64,000 nucleotides of DNA from positions 17,220,381-17,284,380 of the forward strand of contig OY754975.1 in the NCBI GenBank assembly GCA_963576475.1. Direction: 5' to 3'. The DNA comes from Molanna angustata (Eukaryota > Arthropoda > Insecta > Trichoptera > Molannidae). Each line of letters starts with the position of its first letter. Within the stretch, counting starts at the first letter, position 1. Both the position numbers and the translations under genes were made by a program. Under the pieces are notes generated by a model. It was not told where the DNA came from and made no database searches. It saw only the letters and a list, made by a program, of their open reading frames with translations. This document shows, piece by piece, positions 33,801-45,539 of this stretch.

Positions 33801-34860
33801 CAATAAAAATATCGTTAATTATAAATTTTCTGAACTACTCCCCGAAGCACAAGGTTTCCTTCTGTTTGGGGAGAACTTCAAAATTTATTTGTGATATTTT
33901 TATACTTTGTCATGATATATCCTTTAAATTTACTTTATTTGTGAATTATTTTAAATACTTCTTCGTGAAACCTTTTTGAAGGCTGTTTATGCATTATCGG
34001 ATATAGCACGAACACGAAATTTATCTCTGTCAGGTGTAAGACCCATGACTTTGACCATATCCTTAAATATTACACGCGTATTTAATGAATATCTATTAAA
34101 TTTTAATATTATTTTTATAATATGTACATTGTACACTGTATAATCGAAAAAATCACCCATAGGAGAAAGATATCGACGCTTGGATTATAAGAAACCCAAC
34201 ATCTTATAACTGTGTGTGTGTGTACATAATGTTTTCCACAACACAATATAACCAGTTATATACATATATGTATATTGATCCTAACTGATAAATTAAATGA
34301 ATCCGTCCTTTGCATACAAAAGTACAAATATCTATTAATCCATTGTTTTAATATAGTTGTAGAAATGCACGAGGCGTGCCGTTTACATCAATTCTAGTAA
34401 ACAATTTTATTGGGCAAGTAATAAGAACTGTACGAAGAAATGCACCATGCGCTTGCAGTCACACATGATAATTGCCAAATTAAAAAATAAAATATGTAAT
34501 ACACTTATTATAATGCATGTATGTACATATACATGTATTTAGAACGCAGACAAGAATGAGTTAACTTACCAGTAAGTATACACTTATTTACCCAGACCTT
34601 AGACATTTCAGGAATGTCGGACCTGTACTGTTCATTATACCTACACTGAATAGAACAGTTACATAATATACAATACTACATATGTGCATGGCTACTTCAC
34701 TGATTGCTTGATACCAATTACAGCTTATAGGATTTCTTGTACAATTTTTAGTACGTTAAAGGAGTGATTTTAAAATTTAAAACTTTATGCATATCATGTC
34801 TTTGAGACGAATGAAACATCAGTTTTTCCACGTCAGTCAAAGAACAATCGCCTCTGTGTT
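33801..34860. other. Unassigned AT-rich DNA
   Basis: Nothing recognised beyond short AT and GT simple repeats (~34208-34225). Confidence 0.3.
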
Positions 34861-35040
34861 TATTTTATTTATTTTTTATTTTATTTTATTTTGCATTTAC
34901 GGCTTGAAAGCCTATTTAAAAAAAAACAGCAAGTATACAATGATCAAAACTTGACATTTTAAAATAAAAGCAAACATAATAATATCAATCATAATACACT
35001 ATACAATGATTAACTATACAATGAGTATGAGTTTATTAAT
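34860..35040 (-). mobile_element. LINE 3' end with TAAAA/TAAATA tail (minus)
   Basis: TTTATTTTATTTATTTTTTA then GCATTTACGGCTTGAAAGCC, the same family as 22684-22930. Confidence 0.55.
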
Positions 35041-35194
35041 ATATATCCATCTATGTATGTATTATATTCGCGTTCTAAACAACATTTTCATCGACAACCT
35101 TAACTGTTCAACCTATTAATTAATGATGAGCAAACTTTACTTAAAAAAATCTTTCAAAATGCAGTAGTTTTTTTTTGTAGCTACTCAAATAATT

Positions 35195-35408
35195 ATTTAA
35201 CACGCGAATTAGTAAATGGTGCGATGTCAAATAATTATTTAACACGCGCCCAATAACAAGTTGCCACATTCTGTAGACTAACGATATTTATCATCTCACA
35301 GATCCAGACTGAAAACACAATCAAAAACTATGTCTCCAAAGGGAATCGAACCCTGGACCCTTGGATCAACAGTCAGATACCTAACCAACTGAGCCACGAA
35401 GGCCGACG
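35195..35408 (-). mobile_element. SINE-1, copy 3, with duplicated tail
   Basis: Minus-strand GTCGGCCTTCGTGGCTCAG and B box present. The 3' tail word CAAATAATTATTTAACACGC occurs twice (35197 and 35228), so the end was duplicated. Confidence 0.8.
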
Positions 35409-35691
35409 AAATGAAATGTCATGAAATTATCATGAAATGTTTTAAAAAACAACAATTATTTATAGTATTATGTCAATAGTTTCATAGTTGTAGTTAATTG
35501 CTTACTTTTTAATAAAAAAATAAATGCTTAAAATTTTGCTTGACCGCATGTCTCTTGGTATTGCAAAGTCTGGTTTTGGTTCTTGCAGTGTCACATGCGA
35601 CCTTGGTCTTGGTCTTGGTCCTGCAAGTCTCGCAAGACTTTAGCTCATCACTATAATTAATATTTCTTTTCAAATAAATTTTTAATTACAT

Positions 35692-36028
35692 TTTTGTATT
35701 GCTTCTCGTATATTCTGGAGACTTATGATATTTATCGTCTCACAGATCCATACCAAAAACACAATTAAAAACTGAACATAAAAACACCGGGAATCGAACC
35801 CGGAACCTTTCGCTCAGGGAGGTAAGTCTGGTCAACCGGCGAAATCAAAAACCTCACGATTACCCATATCATGGATATAATTAGTATATGGAGTTCTTTA
35901 ATATTTAAGATGTTATAGAATTCCATATAATTATATCCATGATATGGGTAATCACGAGGGTTTTTATTTCGCCATTTGACCAGATTTGCCCCCAGGATCA
36001 GATATTTTACCAAACGAAAGATTCCGAT
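35692..36028 (-). mobile_element. SINE-1, copy 4, interrupted by a family A MITE
   Basis: The 3' part (35692-35816, B box GGTTCGATTCC) and the A-box end (35994-36028) flank the MITE. The break is in the anticodon region of the tRNA-like head. Confidence 0.8.
35817..35993. mobile_element. Family A MITE, copy 3 (inside SINE-1)
   Basis: A 177-bp palindromic copy, flanked by AG on both sides as in copy 1; the empty site can be read from other SINE-1 copies, which supports a 2-bp duplication. Confidence 0.85.
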
Positions 36029-36029
36029 G

Positions 36030-36955
36030 ATATTTCTTTGGAGCGTATTTCGCTCAACACTCTAACAAAAATCTTTAATATATCCCCATGTTAGTTTATT
36101 TAAAAAAAAATAATTTGTATTTCACTTTTTAATAAACGAGTAAATCGGGTAAATCCTGCTTCGAAATATTTTATTCATATAGGTATTTTATTCATATATA
36201 TCATAAGTATGTTTATATAATTTAAATAAAGAACTTGTTTATAAAAATATGATGATTTCCTTGACGCATTTAACTTACAAAATGATAAATTTTCTGTTTC
36301 ATTTTATATAATGTCTACTAGGTATTTGCTATCGATTCTAATTGTATTTTTAGTCGATCATCATCACAATTATATCGATATTCATAAAGAAATATGCAGA
36401 ATGTAAATGGTATACCTACTTCAATCTTGTATATTTGCACATCATATTATGTTTGTACATATGTCAGTGTTTAGGGAAAAACCAGAGCAGTTCATGGTTC
36501 CAGTAATTTACTAAGATAAATGTAGTCATTAATAACATTTGACACAAACTTCATGTTAGTCCACGATTGTGCATGATGTTGTGCCTCTCTAATACAATAA
36601 AATTATCGCGGAGTACCTACCTGATGGTGTTTCTCTGAAACCGAATCGTAAGACCTTGTTGGTTGATGACATAATATGAAAACAATCATCCGTGTGACGA
36701 TTCTTGACTCCACTTTGATATTTGCACAGCCTTCCCGAGTTTAATACCAAACACAAACAAATTCAACCAAAAAACTATTCTAGAGTTATTGTGTTAACAA
36801 AGTGGAAATCCATTTTATAATTAATAAAACGTTCTTGGCGAAAACGTTCGGTCGTTATAAAAAAATACTTGTTTATTTATTAATTTCAACAAACAAAGCG
36901 ACCATTAAATTTTAAATGTATCAAAAACATAGCACTACGTACTATATTTATTTCT
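36030..36955. other. Unassigned DNA
   Basis: At 36790-36860, GTTAACAAAGTGGAAATCC and GGCGAAAACGTTCGGTCG resemble parts of the hammerhead-like elements but no complete core is present. Nothing else recognised. Confidence 0.25.
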
Positions 36956-36959
36956 TCTT

Positions 36960-37215
36960 CTTCTTTTTCGCCCTCGCCTTTATCCCATTTACTTGGGGTC
37001 GGCTCTCCTTATTTTATTTCGCCAAACTCGCCTGTCCTGTGCCAGATCAGGATTCAGCTCCCTCTCTCGCAGATGCTTTTTGATGCTCGACAGCCATGTG
37101 CCTGGTGGTCTGCCTGGTCTTCTCGCTGGAGTCTCGATGTCCAAGGCTTCATTTATCATATTGTCCGTTGGTCATCTCAGAATGTGGCCATACCATGTCA
37201 GCCTGTTCTCAACTA
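36960..37215 (-). pseudogene. RTE-like ORF2 C-terminal fragment
   Basis: Minus strand: LTWYGHILR, stop, then ALDIETPARRPGRPPGTWLS, HLRERELNPDLAQDRRVW, ADPK-stop, followed by a GAAGAAGAAGAAAT tail at the low-coordinate end. Clear distal ORF2 phrase of an RTE-like LINE. Confidence 0.8.
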
Positions 37216-38155
37216 TTTATTTACTTACAACAAATATTTTCCTCCTATATTCCAACATTTGAAATTGATTTCTATTTACTCAAAGCTAATGGAAAAAAAT
37301 CTACATAATTGGAAAAACGTTTTATTTAATTTTTATAAATTAGAAGTAAATAGTTATGCATGCAAAAAAAATTTTGAAAAGATCAAAAAATTATATAAAC
37401 ACTACTTGATTCATCATAAATATTGCAATCCTAAGAGGCATTTCTACACAAATTGACAATATGGTCCTTACATAGCGGTCTTTTTGTTAGGAAATTATCA
37501 GAAGCAAACACAACATAAACATTCTCTTAAATTATCAGTATTTTCAATTTGGCCCGAAATACATTGTTAAGTATATATGAAAAACTGCCTTATACTGTCG
37601 GGCATCAGAGAAGTGAACTAGATAATCTGGAATTAATCAATAGGTTGATTATTGGGGGTTTGAATGATACTTCTCTATATAGATCGTGGATCTGTTCTTC
37701 CTCTAAAAGTTATTCCTTGGAAGCCGACGTCCTGCTGCCCTGCCCCTCCGTCTCTTTAAAACTAAATAAACAGGTCTTCCTCGACCTGTTTATTTGAGCT
37801 CAACATTTTTAAATTGAATGTTATGTTTTATAAAAGTAAAAGATTTTACGTTAAGAAACGAAAGACGGGTGATGTCCCTGACACTTGCTGGCTCGCCATA
37901 CATCCGGCTTTAGACAATGGACGACTAAGAGGTGAAGCACCTCGCAAACTTTATACAGACAACTTTTCTTCGACATTTCGTTTTCAGCTCGGACAAATTT
38001 AATGTCGAAAGTTACAACATGTTCAATTAATTTGAACACTTTTAGCATAAGATAAAATGGAATTCTAAAAGCTAATCAGTCCCATAACATAGCTTTAAAA
38101 GGACATGTAGTCTCAAACATCACAATATTATTAATATTATCAGAATTTACTTGGT
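37216..38155. other. Unassigned DNA with short open frames
   Basis: Frames 37549-37797 and 37814-38002 are open and somewhat GC-richer, but match no family I know. The phrase around PTSCCPAPPSL suggests an old retroelement. Confidence 0.2.
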
Positions 38156-38159
38156 GGTA

Positions 38160-38546
38160 CTTGGTGGTAAGTTTTTAAAAATTAGAAAAATACCGAAACA
38201 TCCCCACTAGAAAAATTCATTTTCTATAAAAAATATGAATATTGTAGTAGTACATCTCAAAATTTTTTAACATTTTTTATAAAAATTAAATTTAGTGACG
38301 ATATCGTTTCATACCATTTGTAAGGCAGTAAACACTACACAATATCTCACTCAGTAGTTTGATACCTACTTAATCTACAAACATACATACATACCATCAT
38401 GTTTTCATGTTCTGGGTAGGAAAAACAGACTGACCTCCATACTATCCTATCCTGACATATATACTTACATGTTTTATATCTTGGCTTGCGTATCCTGGCT
38501 TAATACTTTGTCGATTTGTTAAGAGAATAAAATTATCTTGAACAAA
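38160..38546. mobile_element. Family B element, rearranged copy
   Basis: 38160-38480 reads in the reverse orientation (as 8240-9163) up to ACATGTTTTATAT, then flips to the forward right end (TATCCTGGCTTAATAC to CGACAGTTGGAT). One part is therefore inverted relative to other copies. Confidence 0.7.
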
Positions 38547-39235
38547 TCGACAGTTGGATAAATATTGAAAATATTGTTCCTACTGATACTCCTATTTATA
38601 CGAGCACCAGACACTCTAGTATCTACCAGTTGCGAGTTGTTGAAATCTGAAATAAGTTATTAAGTTTCACAAAATGATTAAAAGACCTTTGTAGGTATAT
38701 ATTAATCACATAGTTGAAAAGAAAATGGACAATATCATCGTGAAATGAATGAAATGAAGATTACCATAAAATTCATAAGATAAATATGACAATAATCCAA
38801 AAACAACGTACCTATAGTAAAAAATATTATAAAGCAAAACAATACATTATCCCATTGGCTGCTCAAAAAAAATATATAAACAAGTAGGTTTTTATGGTTG
38901 TCAGACAGAGTTCTTTTTGATGATGGTCTTGAATAGACCAATTTCTGGTAGTGTAATGAAATATCAATGTACTTAACTATAGAACAGACTCGTCTAGTGA
39001 GGCAGTAACTTTCCAAATATGAGCACAATTGTACATAATATATATCGTCCTTCTCCTAACTAACAGTCGTATCTGCAAAATGCAAATCGTTCAGGAGAGC
39101 GTTTTTAGTGTTTTGCCGTGCATATTTTCATCTATCCCAGCACACAGTGACACAGTGTAAATATATTTTAATATTTTATTTGTATTCTTATATATATGAA
39201 TCATTCTTATATCTAAAGTAATAAAGCAATCAAAA
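38547..39235. other. Unassigned AT-rich DNA
   Basis: Nothing recognised. Confidence 0.3.
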
Positions 39236-39238
39236 TGT

Positions 39239-39258
39239 TAGTGTATGTGTGTGTGTGT

Positions 39259-39299
<41 letters not shown>

Positions 39300-39300
39300 T
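39239..39300 (+). repeat. (GT)n microsatellite
   Basis: About 60 bases of TG/GT with two AT interruptions. Confidence 0.97.
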
Positions 39301-40164
39301 CTCACGCCTTCTGAAAAACCAAGAGCATCTAAAAATCTAATTTATGTGCGAACGTGTACCAGTATACCTGATGCAGTGTCACGCTAAAAATTATGCGATA
39401 AAAATACTGAATTTTAAAAATATTTCAATAATTATTTTTCTCATACAAAATTTTCCAAGTCATATCTGGCAAAAAAGTGTACATTTTGCACGCAAATATC
39501 TGTTAGTTTAAAAGTTAGAAGTACGTATTTACACGAAAAAAATATATTTTCAAGTATAACTTAGCGTTTAAGTGAAAAACATGGTGAATATTTTGTATAA
39601 TTATAATGTTAAACTTATTTTTAAAGTAAGCGTTTTGTACATAAATGCCGCCATTTTAATATCTTTTCATACAATATTTCATTTTCCTACCGAATGAATA
39701 TGTTCTTGAAAATAATAAACCTTTGAAATAAATGTAATTATGAAATAATAAAATGAAACACAAGACATTACAGCAAGTTTTAAGACGTATATTGTAAAAG
39801 TCTGTTAATTATTAGTAAAGATATAGGCATAATAAAATTGCATAATTTGTATATAATATTTGATATTTCGGACAATTTTCATTTTTATGGCATCGAACAA
39901 ACCAATGTAGGTACCTACATATTATTCAAAAAATGTCTACAAACCATTTGATATTTTTTACATGTTCTATGGTTACTATGGTAACGGACACATTCTGATA
40001 TTCAAATAAAATTTGTTATAAATCGAATTCGAATTAATTTAGAACATCATTGTAGGTAGGTACCTACATACCTAATACTACTTAAAAATCAACAATATAC
40101 TAATTTCGTATAGGAAAATTATTAAACTATCTTAGGTTAACTACAATACACATGTCATTCAATC
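39301..40164. other. Unassigned AT-rich DNA
   Basis: Only GTAGGTACCTAC-type words are notable. Confidence 0.3.
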
Positions 40165-41115
40165 TACAAACTATTTCCTATAGTGAAATTCTTCTTTTAT
40201 TTAAGTAGACCTTTGGGTGATTTTTTATACAAACTATTTCTTGGAGTTTAATTCTTCTTCCTCTTCTTTTGTGAAGTCATTTGGGACAGTTCATAAATAA
40301 ACTATTTCCTATAGTCTAATTTTTCTTTTTCTTAATTTATGTAGACCTTGGGTGAGTTTTTATACAAACTATTTCCTATAGTCTAATTCATCTTCTTCCT
40401 CTTCTTTTATGTAGCTCTTTGGGTGAGTTTTTATACAAACTTATTCCTATTATCTGATTCTTTTTCTTCTTATTTTATGTAGACCTCTGGGCCAGTTTTG
40501 ATACCAACTATTTCTTTTAACGTAATTCTTCTTTTTCTAATTTTATGCAGACCTTTGTTGAATTTTGTATAACCTAACTTCCTATAGTCTAATATTTTCC
40601 TCTTTTATGTAGACCAAGGGAGAGTTTTCATACAAACTTTTCCTTTAGTCTAATTCTTCTTCGTCTTCTTTTATGTTGACCTTTGCGTTATTTTTTATAC
40701 AATCTATTTCCTGACGTATAATTATTCTTCTAATATGTAGACCTTTGGGTCAGTTTTTATAGTAACTACTTTCTATAGTCTAATTCTTCTTTTTCTTATT
40801 TTTTGTAGATCTTTTGGTTAGTTTTTATGCAAACTATTTCCTTTAGTCTAATTCTTCGTTTTCTTATTTAATGTAGACGTTGGGTGAATTTTATATAAAA
40901 TATTTCCTATAGTTCAATTCATCTTCTTCTTCTTTTATGAAGACCATTTGGTCAGTTTTTTATATAATACATTTACTATTGTGTAATTCTTCTATTGCAT
41001 CTTTTATGTAGACCATTGGGTCAGTTTTTATTACAAACTATTTGTTATAGTCTTATACTTATTCTTTTTTTTCATTTAGTCTTTTGGGTTAGTTTTAAGT
41101 CTTATAGTCTATTGT
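40165..41115 (+). repeat. Degenerate ~67-bp satellite-like array, ~14 units
   Basis: GTAGACC (or one-base variants) recurs at 40205, 40341, 40411, 40479, 40548, 40609, 40676, 40738, 40805, 40873, 40940 and 41009, spaced 61-75. Each unit has TTTATGTAGACCTTTGGGT, AGTTTTTATACAAACTA, TTTCCTATAGTCTAATTC and a CTTCTT stretch. Strongly diverged, hence old. Non-coding. Confidence 0.85.
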
Positions 41116-41139
41116 ATAGAAATATTATAAACAACATGC

Positions 41140-41810
41140 ACACTTGACGAAAATACATAAAACGAATGGGATGTGACCATCACTAGAATATTCTCAATAC
41201 TTTTTTCAATCGAAATTTACACCATTTATTATATCATCATATATTGCTTAATTTTCAATAACTACACATTTGATTTTGATGACAATATAATAAAAAATCG
41301 GGGTTGTGGCCATTACTGGACTCTTCACAACGTTTATATTCAAATCAAAAACTATTTAAGTCTTCTTCTGTAATGTAGATCAGTTTTATTGTGCAAAAAT
41401 ATAATAATCTATAGGTATGCACACTCGACGAAAAATATAAAAACGAATGGGATGTGACCAACACTAGAATCTTTTCAGTACTTTTGTTTATTTAATTTTT
41501 AAGCAAAATCATCCAAAATTACTAAATATTTAAAACACATTTGCGTTCGATGACAATATATAAAAATAGGGGTTGTGGCCAAATCCAAACTCTTTACAAC
41601 GTTGTCTCTTTATAATCAGTCATATTTAAAACCATTTACCATAGTCCATGCGTGCAGAAATTGTATGTACCTATGTACTTATATATAAAAACAAATGGGT
41701 TGTGACCATCACTTGAACATTTTACATCGCTTAAACTCAATTAAATTTCAAACTACTTTTCATACTACGAATTAGCAAATATTTTTTGTGACAATATTAT
41801 ATAAACGATT
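41140..41810 (+). repeat. Degenerate ~130-bp tandem repeat, 5-6 units
   Basis: GACGAAAATA..AAACGAATGGGATGTG or GATGACAATATA..GGGGTTGTGGCCA blocks recur near 41147, 41278, 41426, 41550 and 41680, each followed by an ACT..CTTTTCA.. block. It adjoins the 67-bp array and ends in AAGCTAGTATAATATA (~41869). Confidence 0.7.
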
Positions 41811-42280
41811 GCTTATTCCTTCACTAATTTACATTCTTGGCCAACGGCGGGACATAAAAGCTAGTATAATATATATTAGAATCGTATTTGCACATAGGTC
41901 TATTAGAGAGATTTTATTTTCAGTAATTCGTAGACAACAAATCACTAAGCTATTCCAAGTTAACGGGAGGTGATACAGTCGAGACCTTTAGTGAGAACAT
42001 GCGTACAACATACATATTATTATAAATACACATTGGTAGTCCTAACTCGATTTTTCAGATACGACAGTTAGTCAGCAGATATGAGTTTTTATAAGTATAT
42101 TTATTTTTTTATTTTTATAGTAATTTGCAAAATAATGGAAATAAATAATTTTATTTCAGAAACTCGTGATAAATTCTTTGTCAAAAAGTTTTTTTTTTTA
42201 AATCAAAGTAACTTTTGAACAAACTATTTTTATGGAATATTCACCATTGGTACCTATATACAGATTTATAATTTTCAGTC
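41811..42280. other. Unassigned AT-rich DNA
   Basis: Nothing recognised. Confidence 0.3.
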
Positions 42281-42412
42281 ATAGGGTCGTATTACGGGAG
42301 TTATTTAAGAATAATAAGAAAAAGTTGAAGTCACGTAAGCGGTATTCTCGCAGTACGGGACCTTACCTTTTTCTTACATTTTTCTCAAATAACTCGTGTT
42401 ATACGACCCATA
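42281..42412. mobile_element. ~132-bp foldback MITE
   Basis: ATAGGGTCGTATTACGGGAG...AAGAAAAAG and its imperfect inverse (CTTTTTCTTAC...AACTCGTGTTATACGACCCAT) form ~57-bp arms around a ~15-nt loop. Single copy here. Confidence 0.75.
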
Positions 42413-43071
42413 GTCTGAGAGGCAATGTACCTAAAGCAAAAATGAAAAATTACACTTATATCCCATTTTTCTGTTGATAATGGAAAGTTTAAAGGGGCCT
42501 CACAAGTGCAAGAGCTCGGCATAATGTAAACCCAGCCTTGGATTTGTGTAATAGGCATATTGTATCATAACACCTGCATTATATAAATTTACACGATAGA
42601 ATTGTTGCGATGCGGGCTTTTTGTTATTGAAAATGACCTAACGTTGCCAATATATTCGTGTCGCAAATAAATAAATTATGATCTCACTAGATTGTCAGCC
42701 CCTGGCCTCATCTCTGCCTCGCCTTGTCCTTAGGCCCGTCTAATGTCAACAAAAATAATCGACTAAATAATATGAGATCAACAGTTTTGTGAAAAAAAAT
42801 GAAATTGGAAACTCTACCAGTTGCCAGTCTTATGTCATAGTATAAAGGCTGTTTTTTATTCTGTAAAAGGATACCACAGCAGGTAACAACGATTGGATAC
42901 TATAAACACTGAGTACTGATGGCTTTTGTATGTAAATTCCTTCAAATTGTTGAAAATTGCTATTTTAACACTTCAGTTATAGTATAAAGCATGATTTCTT
43001 TACGTCAACTACTGAAGACGTCTTATGGTTTTACTATTTTTACGGTTTTACTATTATATTAAAGCAAATCT
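42413..43071. other. Unassigned DNA
   Basis: A GC-richer strip at 42695-42745 holds nothing identifiable. Confidence 0.3.
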
Positions 43072-43500
43072 GGGGAGCAAGTCTGGTCGAACCAGCGAAA
43101 TCAAAACCCTCACGATTATCCATATTATCATGGATATAATATATTACCAATATTATGTTTTGCTGTCTTGTCTGAGATTTTTATTTATTATTTAAAAAAA
43201 AAAAGATTTTTTTATTTATTGTTTATTAAATTTTGTTTTTGAGTATTTTTAGTTTTTTTTTCTTTATTATTAATTTTAGCTTGCCCAGGTTTTTTATTTT
43301 GTTGTTATTTTTATGATTTTCCCAATGCACATGTTTTTTTTTTAATAGCAAATTTTTGTAAATTAATGCTCTCATGAGCGTAGAACTTAATAAATAAATA
43401 AATAAATAATGATTATATGGAGTTCTGTAATATCTTTAGATGTCATAGAACTCCATATGATAATTATATCCATGATAGGGTAATCACTAGGGTTTTGATT
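43072..43500. mobile_element. Family A MITE, copy 4, split by a LINE tail
   Basis: The left arm runs to GGATATAAT (43140); the right half resumes at GATTATATGGAG (43411) and is truncated near 43500. Between is a ~265-bp AT-rich LINE 3' end with tail TAATAAATAAATAAATAAAT (~43388-43409); ATAAT on both sides is a probable target duplication. Confidence 0.8.
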
Positions 43501-43622
43501 TTGTATCATATGAACTTTAGTAAATTTTAAATTGGCGACTACCCATATCCTGGATATGAGTAGATGCCGCCCCACGCAGCTCTAGTCACGGTGACCACGG
43601 GAGACGAAAGATTGTCATTCGT

Positions 43623-44060
43623 GGGGGCAAGTCTGGTTCAATCGGCGAAATCAAAACCCTAGTGATTACCCATATCATGGATATAATTATTATATGGAGT
43701 TCTATAATATCTTTAGATGTCATAAAACTCCATACGATAATTATATTTATTTTTTTCAAAGTTCTTATTATTCACACTGCGGAATGCCATTGTAAATTAT
43801 TTATATTGACTTAACAATAAACTTAAGTAACGACGTTGCTGATGATGGACGAAAGTCCGAAAACGTTACAATAATTAATTTATAAAAGTTAATTTATTGA
43901 GTGGAAGTAAAACTATAGTGTCTTATTGTTAAGTCAATATAAATAATTTATATTTATTTATTTAAACAGTAACAATGCAAGTAAAAAAAGAAAGAAAATA
44001 AAAATGATATGGGTAATCACTAGGGTTTTGATTTCGCCGGTCAGACCAGACTTGCCCCCC
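43623..44060. mobile_element. Family A MITE, copy 5, split by a ~257-bp insert
   Basis: The MITE breaks at ~43746 and resumes at ATGATATGGGTAATCAC (~44004), ending CTTGCCCCCC. The insert contains the inverted-repeat element 43793-43950. Confidence 0.85.
43793..43950 (+). repeat. 28-bp perfect inverted repeat enclosing a hammerhead-like motif
   Basis: Arms 43793-43820 and 43923-43950 are exact complements. Inside: GTAACG (43827-43832), CTGATGA (43839-43845), T, stem GGAC-GAAA-GTCC (43847-43858), GAAA (43859-43862), then CGTTAC (43864-43869), which pairs with GTAACG. The layout matches the element at 3307-3489, including one extra base between CTGANGA and the stem. A true hammerhead needs a U at the cleavage site and a stem I, neither of which is clear here. 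Confidence 0.6.
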
Positions 44061-44143
44061 TGATTTGCACATCTAACTATTACCGCGTGAGTCAATATCG
44101 TTGATTTTACTGCAGACAAGAAAAACTTTCTAAAATTATTTTT

Positions 44144-44228
44144 TATATTACATTTGAAAAATATGAAAAAAAAACATGTTAGCTCGTGCGACTTTTTGTT
44201 TTTTTATAGTTTTTCAAATGTAATATAA
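44144..44228. repeat. 18-19-bp perfect inverted repeat
   Basis: TATATTACATTTGAAAAA (44144-44161) and its complement (44210-44227) enclose 48 nt; possibly a MITE core. Confidence 0.75.
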
Positions 44229-44440
44229 TGAATGTAATACTTGTAAAGTTGCAGATATCGACTTACACGGTGTTAGACCTAATGGGACGACAGGCAGTCT
44301 CAACTCTCAACTCAGACTGCCATGAAAACAGCTGTGCACAAACTTGTGCAAAGCAGAAAGACAATCTTACGAGATCTAAACTATTTATATACAGAATGCA
44401 GATAAGATAATAACTTTATATTTATAAAAAATATAGATGA

Positions 44441-44510
44441 GTCGATGGCAGATTCGTTAGCGCGCTGGGCTAGTAATCCAGTGGTCGCGAGTTCGAATCC
44501 TGCCACGACC
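44441..44510 (+). tRNA. tRNA-Thr(AGT)-like sequence, probably a SINE head
   Basis: Acceptor GTCGATG/CACGAC (one mismatch), A-box-like TGGCAGATTCGTTAGCGC, anticodon stem CTGGG/TCCAG around CTAGTAA (anticodon AGT), T arm AGTTCGAATCC. No T-run terminator follows closely; instead CGTCCACCTATAACACAAGC continues, so a tRNA-derived SINE is more likely than a working tRNA gene. Confidence 0.55.
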
Positions 44511-44579
44511 GATTTCGTCCACCTATAACACAAGCATTTATGCTTAATTTAGGGAATGTAGGAAGATGTATATGTACTT

Positions 44580-45535
44580 GTTTAACAAGCACATAGCTAC
44601 ATATATTCATTTAAAAAAAATAGTAGGTTATAGGTGCCTACTTTGTTGAATGTTTGCTTAAATGATTTTATTTTTGAAAAAAATATTCACGCGTTTTTCA
44701 TTAATCATTTTTCATAAAATAAGACTCAAATTACTCGTTTACTTAACACTGCCTATGTTAGTTTTTTTTTGTATTTAAGTATATTTAGTTTATTTAAAAT
44801 TTAAAGAAAGAAACTCTCTTCTAACTATATCTAAGTACCTTTTACGTATAGTTATAGGTACATTATGTTTGTTATAATATTTAGGGAAATTACGTCGTAT
44901 AAAACAAGCACAATATGGCTTTTAACTCCATACATTGAATAAAATAATAACAAATGTATACATGTCATTTTAACATTAATTAAAAATAGCTGAATACGAA
45001 TTAATTTATTGGAAATTTTTACTCTTTGTATCATGAATAATTATTTTTTCTTGTTTGACATTAAACAATCTGAAAGCCTTAAAATCGCTAGCGAAAACTT
45101 TTTTAAAGTAGTTTTATTTTATCGCATTATTGTATAAGTATGTACGCAAACCTTGAATTTTTTCCTAGTCGGGAGTCATTAAGATATGAAAAAAATTCAA
45201 AATATACCTTGTCTATAAGTGTCTTGTTCATATTCTTTTGTGAAAGAATGATCTAGAAGGTAATATATATTGAACTTGATTTTTCCTATCCTGTTCTATA
45301 ATGGTTTTCGACTATCTACTCTCCTACGAGTGATCCTAGTCTGACTTATTCCATGATAATGAAGTTTTGTAATTGAATTCGTTTTTTAATTATTACGATC
45401 ATTCTTAGTGCATTTGCACTTGTATAATAAGCACAATTAATATAATTCGTTGTTTCAAAAAGGCAACAAAAATGTTAAAAAGGAAAGAGTTGATAGGTAT
45501 TATGTGTTATATGTAGGTACATATGTAGGTATGTG
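44580..45535. other. Unassigned AT-rich DNA
   Basis: CCTAGTCGGGAGTCATTAAG (45166) is a stray piece of family D; nothing else. Confidence 0.35.
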
Positions 45536-45539
45536 TCAG

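Noticed and set aside
40165..41115. CRISPR-like array
   Set aside because: Units are degenerate and contiguous without unique spacers of fixed size, in a eukaryotic genome.
43839..43869. Calling this a proven hammerhead ribozyme
   Set aside because: The cleavage-site U, a convincing stem I and canonical spacing are missing; reported only as hammerhead-like.
44441..44510. Functional tRNA-Thr gene
   Set aside because: A mismatch in the acceptor stem, no T-run terminator, and the sequence continues into a SINE-like body.
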